The translations under genes and the position numbers were made by a program. A DNA stretch of 37,746 nt, from positions 1 through 37,746 of the forward strand of contig JAGLOF010000081.1 in NCBI GenBank assembly GCA_023139105.1, given 5' to 3'. Source of the DNA: a bacterium. GTDB lineage: Bacteria; Zhuqueibacterota; QNDG01; JAGLOF01. Below are positions 9,393 to 18,580 of the stretch, piece after piece. How positions within the stretch are numbered: the first letter of the stretch is position 1; the number at the start of each line of letters is the position of its first letter. The notes below the pieces were generated by a model that saw only the letters and a list, made by a program, of their open reading frames with translations, ran no database searches and was not told the origin of the DNA.

Positions 9393-9424
9393 TTTCTTCA
9401 TGTTTTTCATCAGAAGTGAAGAAA
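9393..9424. terminator. Hairpin between convergent genes
   Basis: TTTCTTCA (9393-9400) and TGAAGAAA (9417-9424) form a perfect 8-bp stem with a 16-nt loop; ATTGATTT/AAATCAAT outside (9388-9395, 9433-9440) offers a competing, wider pairing. Placed between convergent stop codons it may terminate in both directions. The stem is AT-rich, so confidence is modest. Confidence 0.4.
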
Positions 9425-9435
9425 CTATGTGAAAA

Positions 9436-10938
9436 TCAATTTCTTCGTTTATCTTCATGAAGCTCATCCTGGGCATTGATCTCCCAGATATTGTCTTTAC
9501 TTTCAATGCCATTGACAATGTTCTCTACTGCCAGCATTGCCGACATCATTGAGTGATCCATGTTGTTGTACCGATGTGTTCCATTGCGGCCGATTAGGAA
9601 AAGATTTGCAAATGAATCGAGATACTCCCGGATAACAGGGAAATGATCATAAGTGCCAAAATAGGCTGGATAGGCTTTAGGTTGTCTGACAACTATAGCG
9701 TCGATAATATTGAACTTGTCTAAAAATTCCATTTGTGCCAATTCATCAACTGCCATGGCTATGAGTTCATGGTCAGCCAGTTCCCACATTATATCGCCCT
9801 CAGTGCAGAAATATTCGGCGCCTATCCAGATATTCCCCTTATCCCGGGTCAGATATGGGCTCCAATTGTTGAACAGCTGCAAACGGCCCATCCTGATGTG
9901 TGGTTCCTGGATGTATACCCATTGATCGGGCATTAATTTCTTCAGCTCTTTGGACAGCAGCCCGATGATGATAAAGTCGCGGTAGATCAAGCCGTTGGCA
10001 ACCTTTTGGACATCATCCGGTACATCTGTATCCAGTGCTTGAATCAGTTCTTGAATCGGCATGGTTGAAATTACATAATTACCCTGGATTTGCTTTCTCT
10101 CACCTGTTTGTTGATTCTCAACTGTCACCGTAAAGGTGCTGTCTTTCAGGGGCTGTAGGGCCACAACTTTTTGACCTAGTTTAATTTCCCCTCCGGCCTC
10201 TTCAATGCGTTTTGCTGTAAGTTCCCATAACTGACCAGGACCATATTTGGGATAACGAAATTGTGAGATCAGTGAGGTTTCCATTGATTTTTGTATCGTG
10301 CTTGACAGGGTGAGGAAGTTCTCTTTTAATGCATGAAGAATAGTTTTGGCAACAGAGAGATTTTTGATACGCTGAGATCCCCACTCAGGTTTGATTTCCC
10401 GGCAGCTTACGCCCCATACTTTTTCAGTGTAGCTTTTGAAAAATGTCTGATAAAGTTCTTTTCCGAATCGATGAATGAAAAGGTCTTCCAGCGTTTTGAT
10501 CTTATTTTTCCCGGACAGACGTGTTTTGATATAACTGGCTGCGATTTTGAATGTTCTGAAAAGTCCCAGATTGGTGAAGGTTTCCATTCTGAGCTGTATA
10601 GGATAAATGAAGAGTTTGCTCAGGAAAAGAATGCGCGACAGGCGTTGCTTGATGAGCATGACATCATCAATTTGCTCCGGATTGACTTTCTCTTTATCTT
10701 CTGAAGGGAGCATGTTTTCCCACCAGGCATTGATACTATCTGATTTTGAAAAAAAACGATGTCCACCGATATCCAGTTTATTGCCTTTAAAATCGACGGT
10801 TCTTGAGATACCGCCGATATGTTCACTGGCTTCAAAAATCAGCGGTTGTATGGTTGAATGTTGAGTTAATTCATAGGCCGCAGTGAGGCCTCCGGGACCG
10901 GCACCGATGATAATAGCTGTTTTTTTCTGCTTTGTCAT
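9436..10938 (-). CDS. FAD/NAD(P)-dependent oxidoreductase of the UGM/HemY-like type
   Basis: Cytoplasmic flavoprotein of 500 aa. The dinucleotide-binding motif [15 protein letters not shown] is at residues 10-24, followed by the E-x-x-x-x-GG-x-S-R segment ([12 protein letters not shown]) and DIGGHRFF, typical of amine oxidase/protoporphyrinogen-oxidase/UDP-galactopyranose-mutase relatives. The C-terminal FAD motif reads [19 protein letters not shown]. Members of this group recur in polysaccharide clusters, where a sugar-nucleotide isomerase or oxidase role is suspected; no activity can be assigned. It is the last gene of the minus-strand cluster, with AAGAGAA 6 bp before ATG and 151 bp of upstream spacer that may carry its own promoter. 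True UDP-galactopyranose mutases are shorter, about 370-400 aa, so that name is not used. Confidence 0.85.
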   Translation of the reverse strand: MTKQKKTAIIIGAGPGGLTAAYELTQHSTIQPLIFEASEHIGGISRTVDFKGNKLDIGGHRFFSKSDSINAWWENMLPSEDKEKVNPEQIDDVMLIKQRLSRILFLSKLFIYPIQLRMETFTNLGLFRTFKIAASYIKTRLSGKNKIKTLEDLFIHRFGKELYQTFFKSYTEKVWGVSCREIKPEWGSQRIKNLSVAKTILHALKENFLTLSSTIQKSMETSLISQFRYPKYGPGQLWELTAKRIEEAGGEIKLGQKVVALQPLKDSTFTVTVENQQTGERKQIQGNYVISTMPIQELIQALDTDVPDDVQKVANGLIYRDFIIIGLLSKELKKLMPDQWVYIQEPHIRMGRLQLFNNWSPYLTRDKGNIWIGAEYFCTEGDIMWELADHELIAMAVDELAQMEFLDKFNIIDAIVVRQPKAYPAYFGTYDHFPVIREYLDSFANLFLIGRNGTHRYNNMDHSMMSAMLAVENIVNGIESKDNIWEINAQDELHEDKRRN

Positions 10939-11016
10939 TATTAATTCTCTTGTGAATTGTGTATCAACAATTTTGAGTAGTGTTTACTTAAAATGTAAAT
11001 TTTAAACATACGCATT

Positions 11017-11046
11017 ATTATATGCAGAATCCATCATTTCTTTCAG
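11017..11046 (-). promoter_or_regulatory. Candidate internal promoter for the flavoprotein gene
   Basis: On the minus strand CTGAAA (11041-11046) and a perfect TATAAT (11017-11022) are spaced by 18 bp, about 80 bp upstream of the ATG at 10938. The rest of 10939-11089 shows no gene. Confidence 0.35.
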
Positions 11047-11089
11047 CACGAATCAAGAAATGGCGGTTTCAATTGACCTGCATCCAAGA

Positions 11090-11974
11090 TTATCTTCGCC
11101 CCTTTATAGCAGAGTAAACAAATCCCATGGCATTGGCTGCCTGGGAGAGGAGAAGTAGGGCAGTAATAAAAATTTTTATTGAACCGTGATTACTTTTAAA
11201 TCCATAACGTATGAGTTTATAATAGAAGGATATGGGCTCTGTTTTAATGCGACATAACTCCTGTTCTGCTCGAATTTGGTGGAAGTGATAGGCGCCTCGT
11301 CCATAATTGTAATGCTGACGCCAGAACGATCGCATGGTAAGGTGATGAGCATGATCAATCCTGGTTTCTTCTGCATAGACCAAAGGATGACCCAGCGCTA
11401 CCCAACGGTAGCAAAATTCCCTGTCCTCAGCTGCAGCCAAAGGGAAAGTAGTATCAAAACCACCCATTTCCCGGAACTGCTTTTCAGGCAGCACAAGGTT
11501 GTTAGAGGTTAACAGTGTTGCATTCTCCGGATCTTTATTAAAATATCCGTATAGATAATCGATAAGCACATGACTGGCGGTTGAATAAAAGTTGTCTCCC
11601 AAGGCGTTGATGACACAACCACCAATCCCAATCTCAGGTCTTTCAGTAAAGCGACTGGTCAGAGTTTTCAGCCAGTCAGTGTGTGGACGGCAGTCATCAT
11701 CGGTGAAGGCGAGGAATTTACCCCGGGCCAGTACTGCTCCTGCGTTTCGGGCTGCTGCAGGACCGGCATTGGGCTGGGTGATTAATTGGATATCGACTCT
11801 GTGCTTAACTGCGGCCACTGTTTCTTTCGGTGAAACAAGGCTGCCATCATCAATGACAATCACTTCGAACCTATCTACGGGATAGTTAAGTAAAGTAAGA
11901 GATTTGAGGCACTGGGCAAGTTGTTCAGGCCGATTATAGGTCGGGATAATGATTGAAAATAACGGCTGCTTCAT
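11090..11974 (-). CDS. GT2 family glycosyltransferase
   Basis: GT-A fold glycosyltransferase of 294 aa. N-terminal nucleotide-sugar binding motif FSIIIPTYNRPEQL, then VIVIDDGS, the metal-binding DXD as AFTDDDCRP, and the acceptor-site acidic motif AAEDREFCYRW. A C-terminal hydrophobic segment (IKIFITALLLLSQAANAMGF) may tether it to the inner membrane. It adds a sugar to a lipid- or chain-linked acceptor. ATG 11974 is chosen; the frame also allows a TTG at 12013, only 6 bp after the radical SAM stop, with no ribosome site. Close spacing to the gene before it implies one operon. Confidence 0.88.
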   Translation of the reverse strand: MKQPLFSIIIPTYNRPEQLAQCLKSLTLLNYPVDRFEVIVIDDGSLVSPKETVAAVKHRVDIQLITQPNAGPAAARNAGAVLARGKFLAFTDDDCRPHTDWLKTLTSRFTERPEIGIGGCVINALGDNFYSTASHVLIDYLYGYFNKDPENATLLTSNNLVLPEKQFREMGGFDTTFPLAAAEDREFCYRWVALGHPLVYAEETRIDHAHHLTMRSFWRQHYNYGRGAYHFHQIRAEQELCRIKTEPISFYYKLIRYGFKSNHGSIKIFITALLLLSQAANAMGFVYSAIKGRR

Positions 11975-12018
11975 TCTGGGTCTTTCAGCTTTGATTAATG
12001 TGTCGTGATCCAAATTGA

Positions 12019-13095
12019 TTAAATATTACAGTTTTGCAGCCGGCAGGATCTATTGCAGTGTCGGCTTTTCTGTCTGATTCCTTTTGCCCGGGGACTTCTC
12101 CACAGGAGTTTGGGATTGTCTTTCAATATATTGCCAATGGGGGGGAAGCCATAGCAAAGTCTGATATCGCCCAGCGGATCGATGAAGAGGCGGTTTTGCG
12201 TGCCCAGACAGGGTTTTGAGTTGAGTTGCCCGGGAGCATTGAAATATTTTATGAAATCTCTGAGTTGTGACGGGGGATTGAGTATGGGCACTCCCCGTCT
12301 CTGGAGCATTAAGACTTTTTGAATTTCAGATGATAGAGTATGTTGCCTTTTGACCCAATATGGGTTTTTAGTATACCAATGTTCAAGGGGTTGTATTGCC
12401 TGCCTTTTGCCGGCAAATGCATAATGAGTCTCTGTGGGGAGGAGGGCCTGGTACATGATACCGTTTAATTTGTTCTCATGGGCAAAAGTTGCCAAGGCGG
12501 AAAGTTCATGACAGTTGGATTCCATAACAATTGTAGACAGGCTCAGACCCATCTGTCCGGACTGTTGCTGCCAGGTTCGAATGAGGTTCATTATATGCAC
12601 ATGGTTGCCCGGCGTTCCACGGCTTTCATCATGAATAGTTGCCTCCAGACTGTTGAGTGAGAGCATGAGACTGTCCACGCCGATCTCTTCCAGGGTCTGG
12701 AAATTATTTTGAGATAAAGCACCACCGTTAGAGATGATAACCACTCGCAGACCCGCTTGTTTGGCAAGTTTCAGTATATCAAAAATATGGGGATGGATAA
12801 ATGGCTCGCCACCACTGACGGCCACTTCCCGAAGCAGAGAAAGTTTTTCAATTTTTTTGAATACAAGCTCCCATTCCGCCAAAGATATCTCATTTGGAGA
12901 CATGGGACTTTTCCATTTGTCGCATGTGGGACAACGGAAATTGCACGCATCAGTGATGTCGATAGAGATACGAAGGGGTGGTAGAAGGATACCCAGGCGG
13001 TGTATTATACGCTTTAAAAATTGTGTGCCATTACCAATGAATCCCAGCACTCTTCCTTTTATACCACTATGAATATTTTTAAACATAGGCCACAT
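12019..13095 (-). CDS. Radical SAM protein with a C-terminal cysteine cluster
   Basis: Protein of 358 aa. The CNFRCPTC signature (Cys 51, 55, 58) binds the [4Fe-4S] cluster that cleaves S-adenosylmethionine, and AVSGGEPFIHP is the SAM-contacting GGE motif. The C-terminus has a SPASM-like arrangement: PCLGTQNRLFIDPLGDIRLC, then CNRSCRLQNC near the end, able to hold an auxiliary cluster. ATG 13095 is chosen over the GTG at 13104 because AAGGGTGAG precedes it properly. It sits between two glycosyltransferase genes, so the substrate is probably a sugar, lipid or peptide of the surface glycan; MoaA/SPASM-type enzymes in such clusters are mostly uncharacterised. No precursor peptide gene was recognised beside it. 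Confidence 0.88.
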   Translation of the reverse strand: MWPMFKNIHSGIKGRVLGFIGNGTQFLKRIIHRLGILLPPLRISIDITDACNFRCPTCDKWKSPMSPNEISLAEWELVFKKIEKLSLLREVAVSGGEPFIHPHIFDILKLAKQAGLRVVIISNGGALSQNNFQTLEEIGVDSLMLSLNSLEATIHDESRGTPGNHVHIMNLIRTWQQQSGQMGLSLSTIVMESNCHELSALATFAHENKLNGIMYQALLPTETHYAFAGKRQAIQPLEHWYTKNPYWVKRQHTLSSEIQKVLMLQRRGVPILNPPSQLRDFIKYFNAPGQLNSKPCLGTQNRLFIDPLGDIRLCYGFPPIGNILKDNPKLLWRSPRAKGIRQKSRHCNRSCRLQNCNI

Positions 13096-13125
13096 GTGTC
13101 TCACCCTTGGAATTTATCCATGATT

Positions 13126-14067
13126 CTATTGCTGGTCGCGGTGGAATTCATAGTTTATCATCTGTTTTTTAGAATCTCCGGGCCCCCTTGCATATCCTGC
13201 CAGCTCTCCTAAGGCACTTGACACCAGTCCTGGAATTGTTGCTGGTAAAGCTGCATATGGGCACCGGCGTTGTGCACCGGACCGGATTAATTTGTATGTT
13301 AATCGGAACAGACGAATCAGCGGTATGAGAGGCGAGCCTCCTGTGTATAGCAATCGTCTCAATGGAGACCACTGTTTAGCACGATCAGCAGCAAATAATC
13401 TACCAATATGAAACTGTACAGGCAAAGAGGGGATTAAACGGCTGAACCCAAGGTGATAGATAATCGCATCCGGTTCAAGGTAGATCTGATACCCCTTACT
13501 TTGCAGATGACCGTGTAGAATAGCTTCAACTTCCAGCATACTGCCCAAGGAATCTCCATAGGATAAAAGAATATCCCGTTTGTAACTGCTGTTGTGTCCG
13601 GGCAGAATATCAGTTACACCTGCAGGCAGAGGTTCCATCCAGTGTCCATAGGTGATGATAAAGTCGGCCCAGCTCATTAATCCTTTTGGATTGGCATTTC
13701 GCACAACCGGGCCTACCGCTGCCCAGGGCTGTTTATGTGCGTTTATTAATGCTTCAGCCCAGCCTGGATCAGTATAAACATGTTCTTCAATTAGAGCGAT
13801 TAATGGAGCGCTGGCTTCACGAATGCCTACGGCCTTAGCCGTTCCCAGTGAGGTAATGGTTTCAATCTCAATAATACTATAACAGAGAAAGGGGCTCAAC
13901 TCTGAATAATCAGGTTCCAGGGCTGTTTTATCAGGCACAACTATGATTATTTCCATCCGGTTTACAACAGTCTGCTTACGAAGAGTACCGATGGTTTTCC
14001 TGATAGTCTTATAAAAATCTGGAGTGATGATAATCACTGATAGATCGGGAGACTGGGCTTTGCTCAT
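13126..14067 (-). CDS. GT2-like glycosyltransferase with EEH in place of DXD
   Basis: Protein of 313 aa starting with LSVIIITPDFYKTIRKTIGTL, a GT-A opening. Where ordinary GT2 enzymes have DXD, this one reads LIEEHVYTDPGWAEAL; other conserved segments are WAAVGPVVRNANPKGLMSW, LPGHNSSYKRDIL and EVEAILHGHL. I recall this subgroup (EDH/EEH, PGHNSSY) from exopolysaccharide clusters, where acidic-His probably replaces the metal-binding site. ATG 14067 is chosen because GGAGGT lies 7 bp upstream; an in-frame TTG at 14082 has no such site. It stops 30 bp before the radical SAM start, so it is in the same operon. Confidence 0.82.
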   Translation of the reverse strand: MSKAQSPDLSVIIITPDFYKTIRKTIGTLRKQTVVNRMEIIIVVPDKTALEPDYSELSPFLCYSIIEIETITSLGTAKAVGIREASAPLIALIEEHVYTDPGWAEALINAHKQPWAAVGPVVRNANPKGLMSWADFIITYGHWMEPLPAGVTDILPGHNSSYKRDILLSYGDSLGSMLEVEAILHGHLQSKGYQIYLEPDAIIYHLGFSRLIPSLPVQFHIGRLFAADRAKQWSPLRRLLYTGGSPLIPLIRLFRLTYKLIRSGAQRRCPYAALPATIPGLVSSALGELAGYARGPGDSKKQMINYEFHRDQQ

Positions 14068-14186
14068 ATTTAAAACCTCCAAATGCCGTCCTGCCGTTAA
14101 GCAGCCCTCTGAGAAGATTGATTTTTTGTTTTAGTGTTGGAATTAGACTCTCCACTGATAAGTAATACGGAAGTTTTCCATTTTTA

Positions 14187-15650
14187 TTATGGTATATCCT
14201 CTTCATTCTGTTTTGTTACAAAAACCTCCTGTTTGCTGAACACCAAACCAGTAAACAACATACGTTCTTTCAACGAGAATTCGCCCAATCTCCATAGCAG
14301 AAGTCCGTTCAGGAGTGAGAGTATAGTGAGTTTTACAAGAACTATAACACCTGAAGCCTGCCAGAAGTGGGCTGCTGTGAACATAATCAGAGAGCAGCTC
14401 AGGCCTCGTATTATGGTGGAAAGAGGGAGGGAGAGCTGCCACTCTCTATAGAGAACATGGAATGTCAATATTGTGCTGATAAGAACTGCAGAGAGTGTGG
14501 CGATGGCGATTCCCATTGCACCAAGTTTTGGATATAAGAGGATATATCCTGTAATAGCTGCCGGAACCATGGGCCAGGTTACAGAAATACTTAGTCGTGG
14601 TCTGTTCCAGGCTGTAAATATAACCATTCCTATATTGATTGCAAAGAATCCCATACCTGCAAAAAGCAATATTGAGAACAGAGGCGCTGCTGAGCGATAG
14701 GCCGCACCAAAAATTAGTAATATAATTTCCCGTGAAGAAGCGGCCAGTAGCACTGCCAGGGGTATAAACCAGAAAACAGCACGCATACAGGTTAATGCGG
14801 TTTCTCTGGCAGCGAGATCATTCTCTTGTCTTTTATGGTTGAGAATGGATAGAAGTGTCGGTTTAACTGCCCTTGACAACAGAACCGGAGCCAGGGCCAG
14901 ATTTTTTGCAACACCGTAGAGACCGGTTGATACAGATGTACCTCCCATTGCCTTCAATACGATTAACTCCTGCACCAACAGACGTTTATTAATTTCAGCA
15001 AGCTGGAGTGGTGCTAAAAAATGCCAGAACTGCTTTAGCTTAGCAAATCCACCATGCAGAAAATTTGGTCTTACATAAAAGAAACCAATAGCTGATTCTG
15101 CCAACGAAGCGCAGATGAGGCCGATTATGGCACCCTTCACTGACATTCCAATACTTACAAAAAAGATGATAAAGATGAGTCTTGTGATCCAGTAAATTGA
15201 TCTCATTACTGCGTTCTGATGGAATTTTTGACAGCCCGCCACAATATGCCGACCTGCATGGGCCAGAGTGAATAACGGAATATCAATGGAGAGCAGTTTC
15301 AGCAAAGGTGCAATTTCAGGTGTTTTAACCAGAAGTGCTATTCCCGGTGCCAGAACAATAACTAGCAGTGCTACCATGATTCCAGCCGCGAAATAGATAC
15401 TGTAAACTGTATTGATCAGCGGTGTTTTATTGTCTGATCCCGATATGAATTTTATAGTTGTGCTCTCCAATCCGGAAACCAAGAGGAATTCCAGCCAGAT
15501 TACAAACTGTGAAATAAGGGCAAATGTACCATAACCGGTCGGTTCCAACTCACGCGCCAGAAATACAGCGGTGACAAATCCGGTGGGGATGAGTAGGGCT
15601 TCTGCCAATAAAATATGAGTGATACCGCGGATCAGTTTTGACGTGCTCAT
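14187..15650 (-). CDS. Oligosaccharide flippase (polysaccharide biosynthesis protein, MOP/MATE fold)
   Basis: Inner-membrane protein of 487 aa with about 12-14 hydrophobic segments and little between them. The opening (LIRGITHILLAEALLIPTGF then VFLARELEPTGYGTFALISQ) is the standard RfbX/Wzx-like start, with the PxxYGxF motif in loop 1. It would flip the lipid-linked oligosaccharide made by the neighbouring glycosyltransferases to the periplasm. It lies 120 bp before the EEH glycosyltransferase and 88 bp after the first GT2. Length is normal for the family. A polymerase (Wzy) or ligase was not found within the window. Confidence 0.9.
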   Translation of the reverse strand: MSTSKLIRGITHILLAEALLIPTGFVTAVFLARELEPTGYGTFALISQFVIWLEFLLVSGLESTTIKFISGSDNKTPLINTVYSIYFAAGIMVALLVIVLAPGIALLVKTPEIAPLLKLLSIDIPLFTLAHAGRHIVAGCQKFHQNAVMRSIYWITRLIFIIFFVSIGMSVKGAIIGLICASLAESAIGFFYVRPNFLHGGFAKLKQFWHFLAPLQLAEINKRLLVQELIVLKAMGGTSVSTGLYGVAKNLALAPVLLSRAVKPTLLSILNHKRQENDLAARETALTCMRAVFWFIPLAVLLAASSREIILLIFGAAYRSAAPLFSILLFAGMGFFAINIGMVIFTAWNRPRLSISVTWPMVPAAITGYILLYPKLGAMGIAIATLSAVLISTILTFHVLYREWQLSLPLSTIIRGLSCSLIMFTAAHFWQASGVIVLVKLTILSLLNGLLLWRLGEFSLKERMLFTGLVFSKQEVFVTKQNEEDIP

Positions 15651-15738
15651 TTGTCTACCATTGAAAGAGTATGTTTTTTATTGTAATCCACTCGAAGTTA
15701 AATCTACCTTTTTGATTTTTAATAATTTGAACACACTA

Positions 15739-16761
15739 TTATTTCTTTTTAGTTAAAATATGCGTCGTTGGTGAAAATAGTCGCCGCATGAAGAAAGATG
15801 TACCTACAAGAAGAAAGACCATACTACTGTACAATAAATACATAAAATGCAATGCAAAAGCACCTAAAGTAAAAATAACTCCTTTTTTTCTTAAAAAGAA
15901 ATCAAATAAATTACGATTCAACCAGGCTAGACCAATAAGCATCACCGGGATTCCCAGTGCTGCCCAAGGAACAAGTAAGAGTGTCGTGCCAGCACCCAGA
16001 GCACCCCAGGCCAGCACAGCGCTCCATCTGGACTTTGTTTCAACATTTAAATTGTAGGGAATTCTTTTGTCACTGAGTATCAGTCGTGTCCAGGGAATGG
16101 CCCTGGCAAAAATATCGGTTTTAATAATATTGAGTAATGTCCAACGCTTTAGGTGTGTGGCTTGAATCCAGGGACACAATCTGATGCTGTGTCCGGCAAA
16201 GCGTAATCGATAGCCCAATTCGATGTCTTCCACTGAAGGGCGTGTGAAATCTTCGTTAAAGCCACCAATTTGGAGAAATATATTCCTCCGGATGGCGCCA
16301 CACCCAGCCCAGAATGTAAAGGCTTCTTCTTCGCCTTCATGGTGAACAAAATGATGAACCAAGTTTTTATACTGGCTTAACAGTCCCGGCGCCGGAGGCT
16401 GATCATCATAGGAGCCGAATAGGGCAGCCATATCAGAATGGATTAAAAACTCTTCTTTAATTTGTGCCAGTGTGTCACCATGGACAATGACGTCTGCATC
16501 GATAAAAATCAAGATGTCGCCTGAGGCAGCTTCGGCGCCCCGGTTCCGGGCAAAAGCCGGCCCTCTGGGTCCGCCTTTGAGTCGAATAATTTTCGTATCC
16601 GCGTGGTCAATATGTGTCAAACCATCATCTGTAGAGCTGTCATCAATCAGAATGATTTCAATAAGGGGACGCCGTGATTGCAACAATGCAGTGATGCAGG
16701 ATTGGATTGTATCCCGGGCATTATAAGCGGGTATAATTACAGAAAGACTTAGCTCTGGCAT
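15739..16761 (-). CDS. GT2 family glycosyltransferase with C-terminal membrane helices
   Basis: Protein of 340 aa and first gene of the glycan cluster. Motifs: LSVIIPAYNARDTIQSC, IILIDDSSTDDG, LIFIDADVIVHGD (DXD), WAGCGAIRRNIFLQIGGFNE, SVEDIELGYRL. After residue 240 three hydrophobic segments follow, so it is anchored in the inner membrane and probably acts on a polyprenyl- or lipid-linked acceptor. ATG 16761 is preceded by AGAGAATCC. Upstream, 16762-16949 contains no gene; a TTGACA occurs there but without a properly spaced -10. Confidence 0.88.
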   Translation of the reverse strand: MPELSLSVIIPAYNARDTIQSCITALLQSRRPLIEIILIDDSSTDDGLTHIDHADTKIIRLKGGPRGPAFARNRGAEAASGDILIFIDADVIVHGDTLAQIKEEFLIHSDMAALFGSYDDQPPAPGLLSQYKNLVHHFVHHEGEEEAFTFWAGCGAIRRNIFLQIGGFNEDFTRPSVEDIELGYRLRFAGHSIRLCPWIQATHLKRWTLLNIIKTDIFARAIPWTRLILSDKRIPYNLNVETKSRWSAVLAWGALGAGTTLLLVPWAALGIPVMLIGLAWLNRNLFDFFLRKKGVIFTLGAFALHFMYLLYSSMVFLLVGTSFFMRRLFSPTTHILTKKK

Positions 16762-16949
16762 ATATCGGATTCTCTATTGAGTCGATAAAATAAATTGAAA
16801 GATAGAATTTTGTTACTGATCGTGTAAGTAATTGTTAATCTTATGCTTTGCTGTGACGACCAAGTTGTATAAAGGTAATTCTAGGGATGGTAAATGTCAA
16901 TATAATTGTTGATAATTTATCATTATAGATCATAGTGTTACGGTGCAGT

Positions 16950-17230
16950 TTATATGCGCTTGGAACAGCTCCTGACCTCAAATATAGTAGATGTAACAGT
17001 TGAACGAAGCGGCTGTTTGACCACTTTTTGTATTTTAACTCCTTCTACAGTCTTCAATATAATGACATACGTGCCCGGGAGTGAGTGGAGATCCATCGGC
17101 AGATTGCCTTCACCTGTACCTTCAATGGCAATGGAGAATGGATTTTCATCGGCATTATTGTTGATAATGGTCACGGTGGAGCTTCTAAGGCCGTTTTGAC
17201 TGGGGTTAGAGTGGATTTCAAAGTAGGCCG
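16950..17230 (-). pseudogene. Relic of the C-terminus of a T9SS-sorted protein
   Basis: About 90 codons without a proper start. The part STVTIINNNADENPFSIA followed by EGTG matches the last strands of a choice-of-anchor D (HYDIN-like) domain, and LPGTYVIILKTVEGVKIQKV matches the end of a T9SS type A sorting domain. The reading frame extends back only to a TTG at 17306, inside the T-run of the terminator at 17304-17333, with unrelated residues. It therefore looks like the surviving 3' end of a deleted secreted protein gene rather than a working gene. Confidence 0.6.
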
Positions 17231-17303
17231 AGATAGGCCGATGGAGGTTGGCGGATGACTGTGAAATCAGATGTGGCATATACCATGAGCTTAGCGAAGA
17301 GCA

Positions 17304-17333
17304 CAAAAACAGGCCGGGCGAACCCGGCCTGTT
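17304..17333 (-). terminator. Strong intrinsic terminator with UUCG loop
   Basis: On the minus strand an 11-bp perfect stem (arms at 17323-17333 and 17308-17318) closes a UUCG tetraloop and is followed by TTTTTG. It lies about 80 bp after the stop codon of the T9SS gene at 17415 and should end the whole minus-strand transcript of region 3. Confidence 0.9.
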
Positions 17334-17414
17334 AATAATATGGTCATTACTAGAATATGATATATTCTTAAAGTATGTCCCAAAATTTCTATAATATTCC
17401 AGTCTACCTGGTGT

Positions 17415-18551
17415 TCACCTCACCAGCAAAACTTTCTGAGACCTCACAATATCCCCTGCCCGCAGCACAAGGAAATAAACGCCGCTTGCGGCAACCTGAC
17501 CCTGATCGTCCCTACCGTTCCAGAAATTAATGTAGTTCCCGGCCCGATGCTGCTCGGCGCGCACAATAGTGGTTACTCTCCGGCCCATAATGTCAAACAC
17601 ACTCAAGTTGACCACGACAGGTTCGGAGAGCTGATACTTGATCCTGGTCTCAGGATTAAAGGGATTGGGCCAGGCAGGCAACAGGGCGGTCACTTCAGGG
17701 ACCACATCCTGTGTCACAAGCATCTCGATGGTCTCCCCGATGGTGACTTTCCCTTTTGTGTCTACATCAGAGAGCCGGTATATATAAGTATCCCCGGCAA
17801 ACACATTCACATCCGTAAAAGCATAATTGGTGCGGGTAGAGGTATTCCCCTCACACTTCAGGTTCTCGTGGGTCTTATAGGAAGCAATAAGTGACCACTC
17901 GGGATCACCCTGTACTTTTCTCTCCAGGAGATATCCCAGGTTGTCCGTCTCGCTCTCGGAGGCCCATTCAATGAGCACACCCTCTGTAGTACAGGCCACC
18001 GAAAAGGCGGCCAATTCTACGGGAAGGGAAGTATCGCCGCTGCCGTAATAACTTTCTGCGACTCCACCGTCCCGGGTATTAAAAATCCCAGTATCGATTT
18101 CATTCCATTGCAGGCTTGAGTTGGCACCACTGTCGTCAATATCCATGCGGACTGTATACATATGGGTCTTTTGACCCACTGGAATGGCGCTGCCGTCTTT
18201 GGAATCATCATACTCAGTCGTTACACCCACTCCCTTTCCGGAAATACCAACGGAATTAGAATATGCATCACCTCCGACATAAGTGGTATTCTCATAGGTA
18301 AGCACGGGATTGCTTAATGCCGCTATGTTATAAGCAAAATACCAGCTGCAGTCACCAAGCCCCTTCCTGTCGCCGTCACCCCAGTCACTGGTGGGTGTGA
18401 TATGAATCTCAAAATAGAAATATCCGCCCGAGACACTCTTGTTCTCTATGAACAGATCCGCAGTTCCAATAACATCTTCAGCAAACACATGGGCGCCAAA
18501 ATTCATAAGCACACTCAGAGCAATTACAAAGGCAATCTTCTTCTTTTGCAT
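17415..18551 (-). CDS. Secreted protein with T9SS type A sorting domain
   Basis: Protein of 378 aa exported by Sec (signal peptide 1-24, cut after AHVFA) and then by the type IX system. Residues 25-175 are a beta-rich domain of unknown family whose strand pattern (FYFEIHITP; WYFAYNIAALSNPVLTYEN; HMYTVRMDIDDSG) is compatible with cohesin-like or choice-of-anchor folds. Residues about 178-285 are the common fibronectin-like module beginning LPVELAAFSV and including YLLER. Residues about 290-378 are the sorting domain: WPNPFNPETRIKYQL, VFDIMGRRV, GVYFLVLRAGD, KVLLVR. GGGAG lies 9 bp before the ATG. It starts 29 bp after the stop of the giant protein gene, so the two are very likely co-transcribed, and is followed by a strong terminator. 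Confidence 0.88.
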   Translation of the reverse strand: MQKKKIAFVIALSVLMNFGAHVFAEDVIGTADLFIENKSVSGGYFYFEIHITPTSDWGDGDRKGLGDCSWYFAYNIAALSNPVLTYENTTYVGGDAYSNSVGISGKGVGVTTEYDDSKDGSAIPVGQKTHMYTVRMDIDDSGANSSLQWNEIDTGIFNTRDGGVAESYYGSGDTSLPVELAAFSVACTTEGVLIEWASESETDNLGYLLERKVQGDPEWSLIASYKTHENLKCEGNTSTRTNYAFTDVNVFAGDTYIYRLSDVDTKGKVTIGETIEMLVTQDVVPEVTALLPAWPNPFNPETRIKYQLSEPVVVNLSVFDIMGRRVTTIVRAEQHRAGNYINFWNGRDDQGQVAASGVYFLVLRAGDIVRSQKVLLVR

Positions 18552-18580
18552 GATAGTCTTCTCCCGGTTTTATGATTAAT

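Noticed and set aside
9710..9936. Two plus-strand frames opposite the flavoprotein gene
   Set aside because: They are antisense shadows of conserved coding sequence with no family features.
9436..10938. Naming the flavoprotein UDP-galactopyranose mutase (glf)
   Set aside because: The FAD motifs are shared by the whole superfamily, the protein is about 100 residues too long, and the typical mutase substrate motifs could not be recognised.
14009..14206. Small minus-strand reading frame of 65 codons between flippase and glycosyltransferase
   Set aside because: It overlaps both neighbours, has no ribosome site, and the glycosyltransferase start with GGAGGT lies inside it in another frame.
16762..16949. 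A sigma70 promoter with TTGACA upstream of the glycan cluster
   Set aside because: The TTGACA is present on the minus strand but the nearest TATACA lies 23 bp away, too far for a normal spacer.
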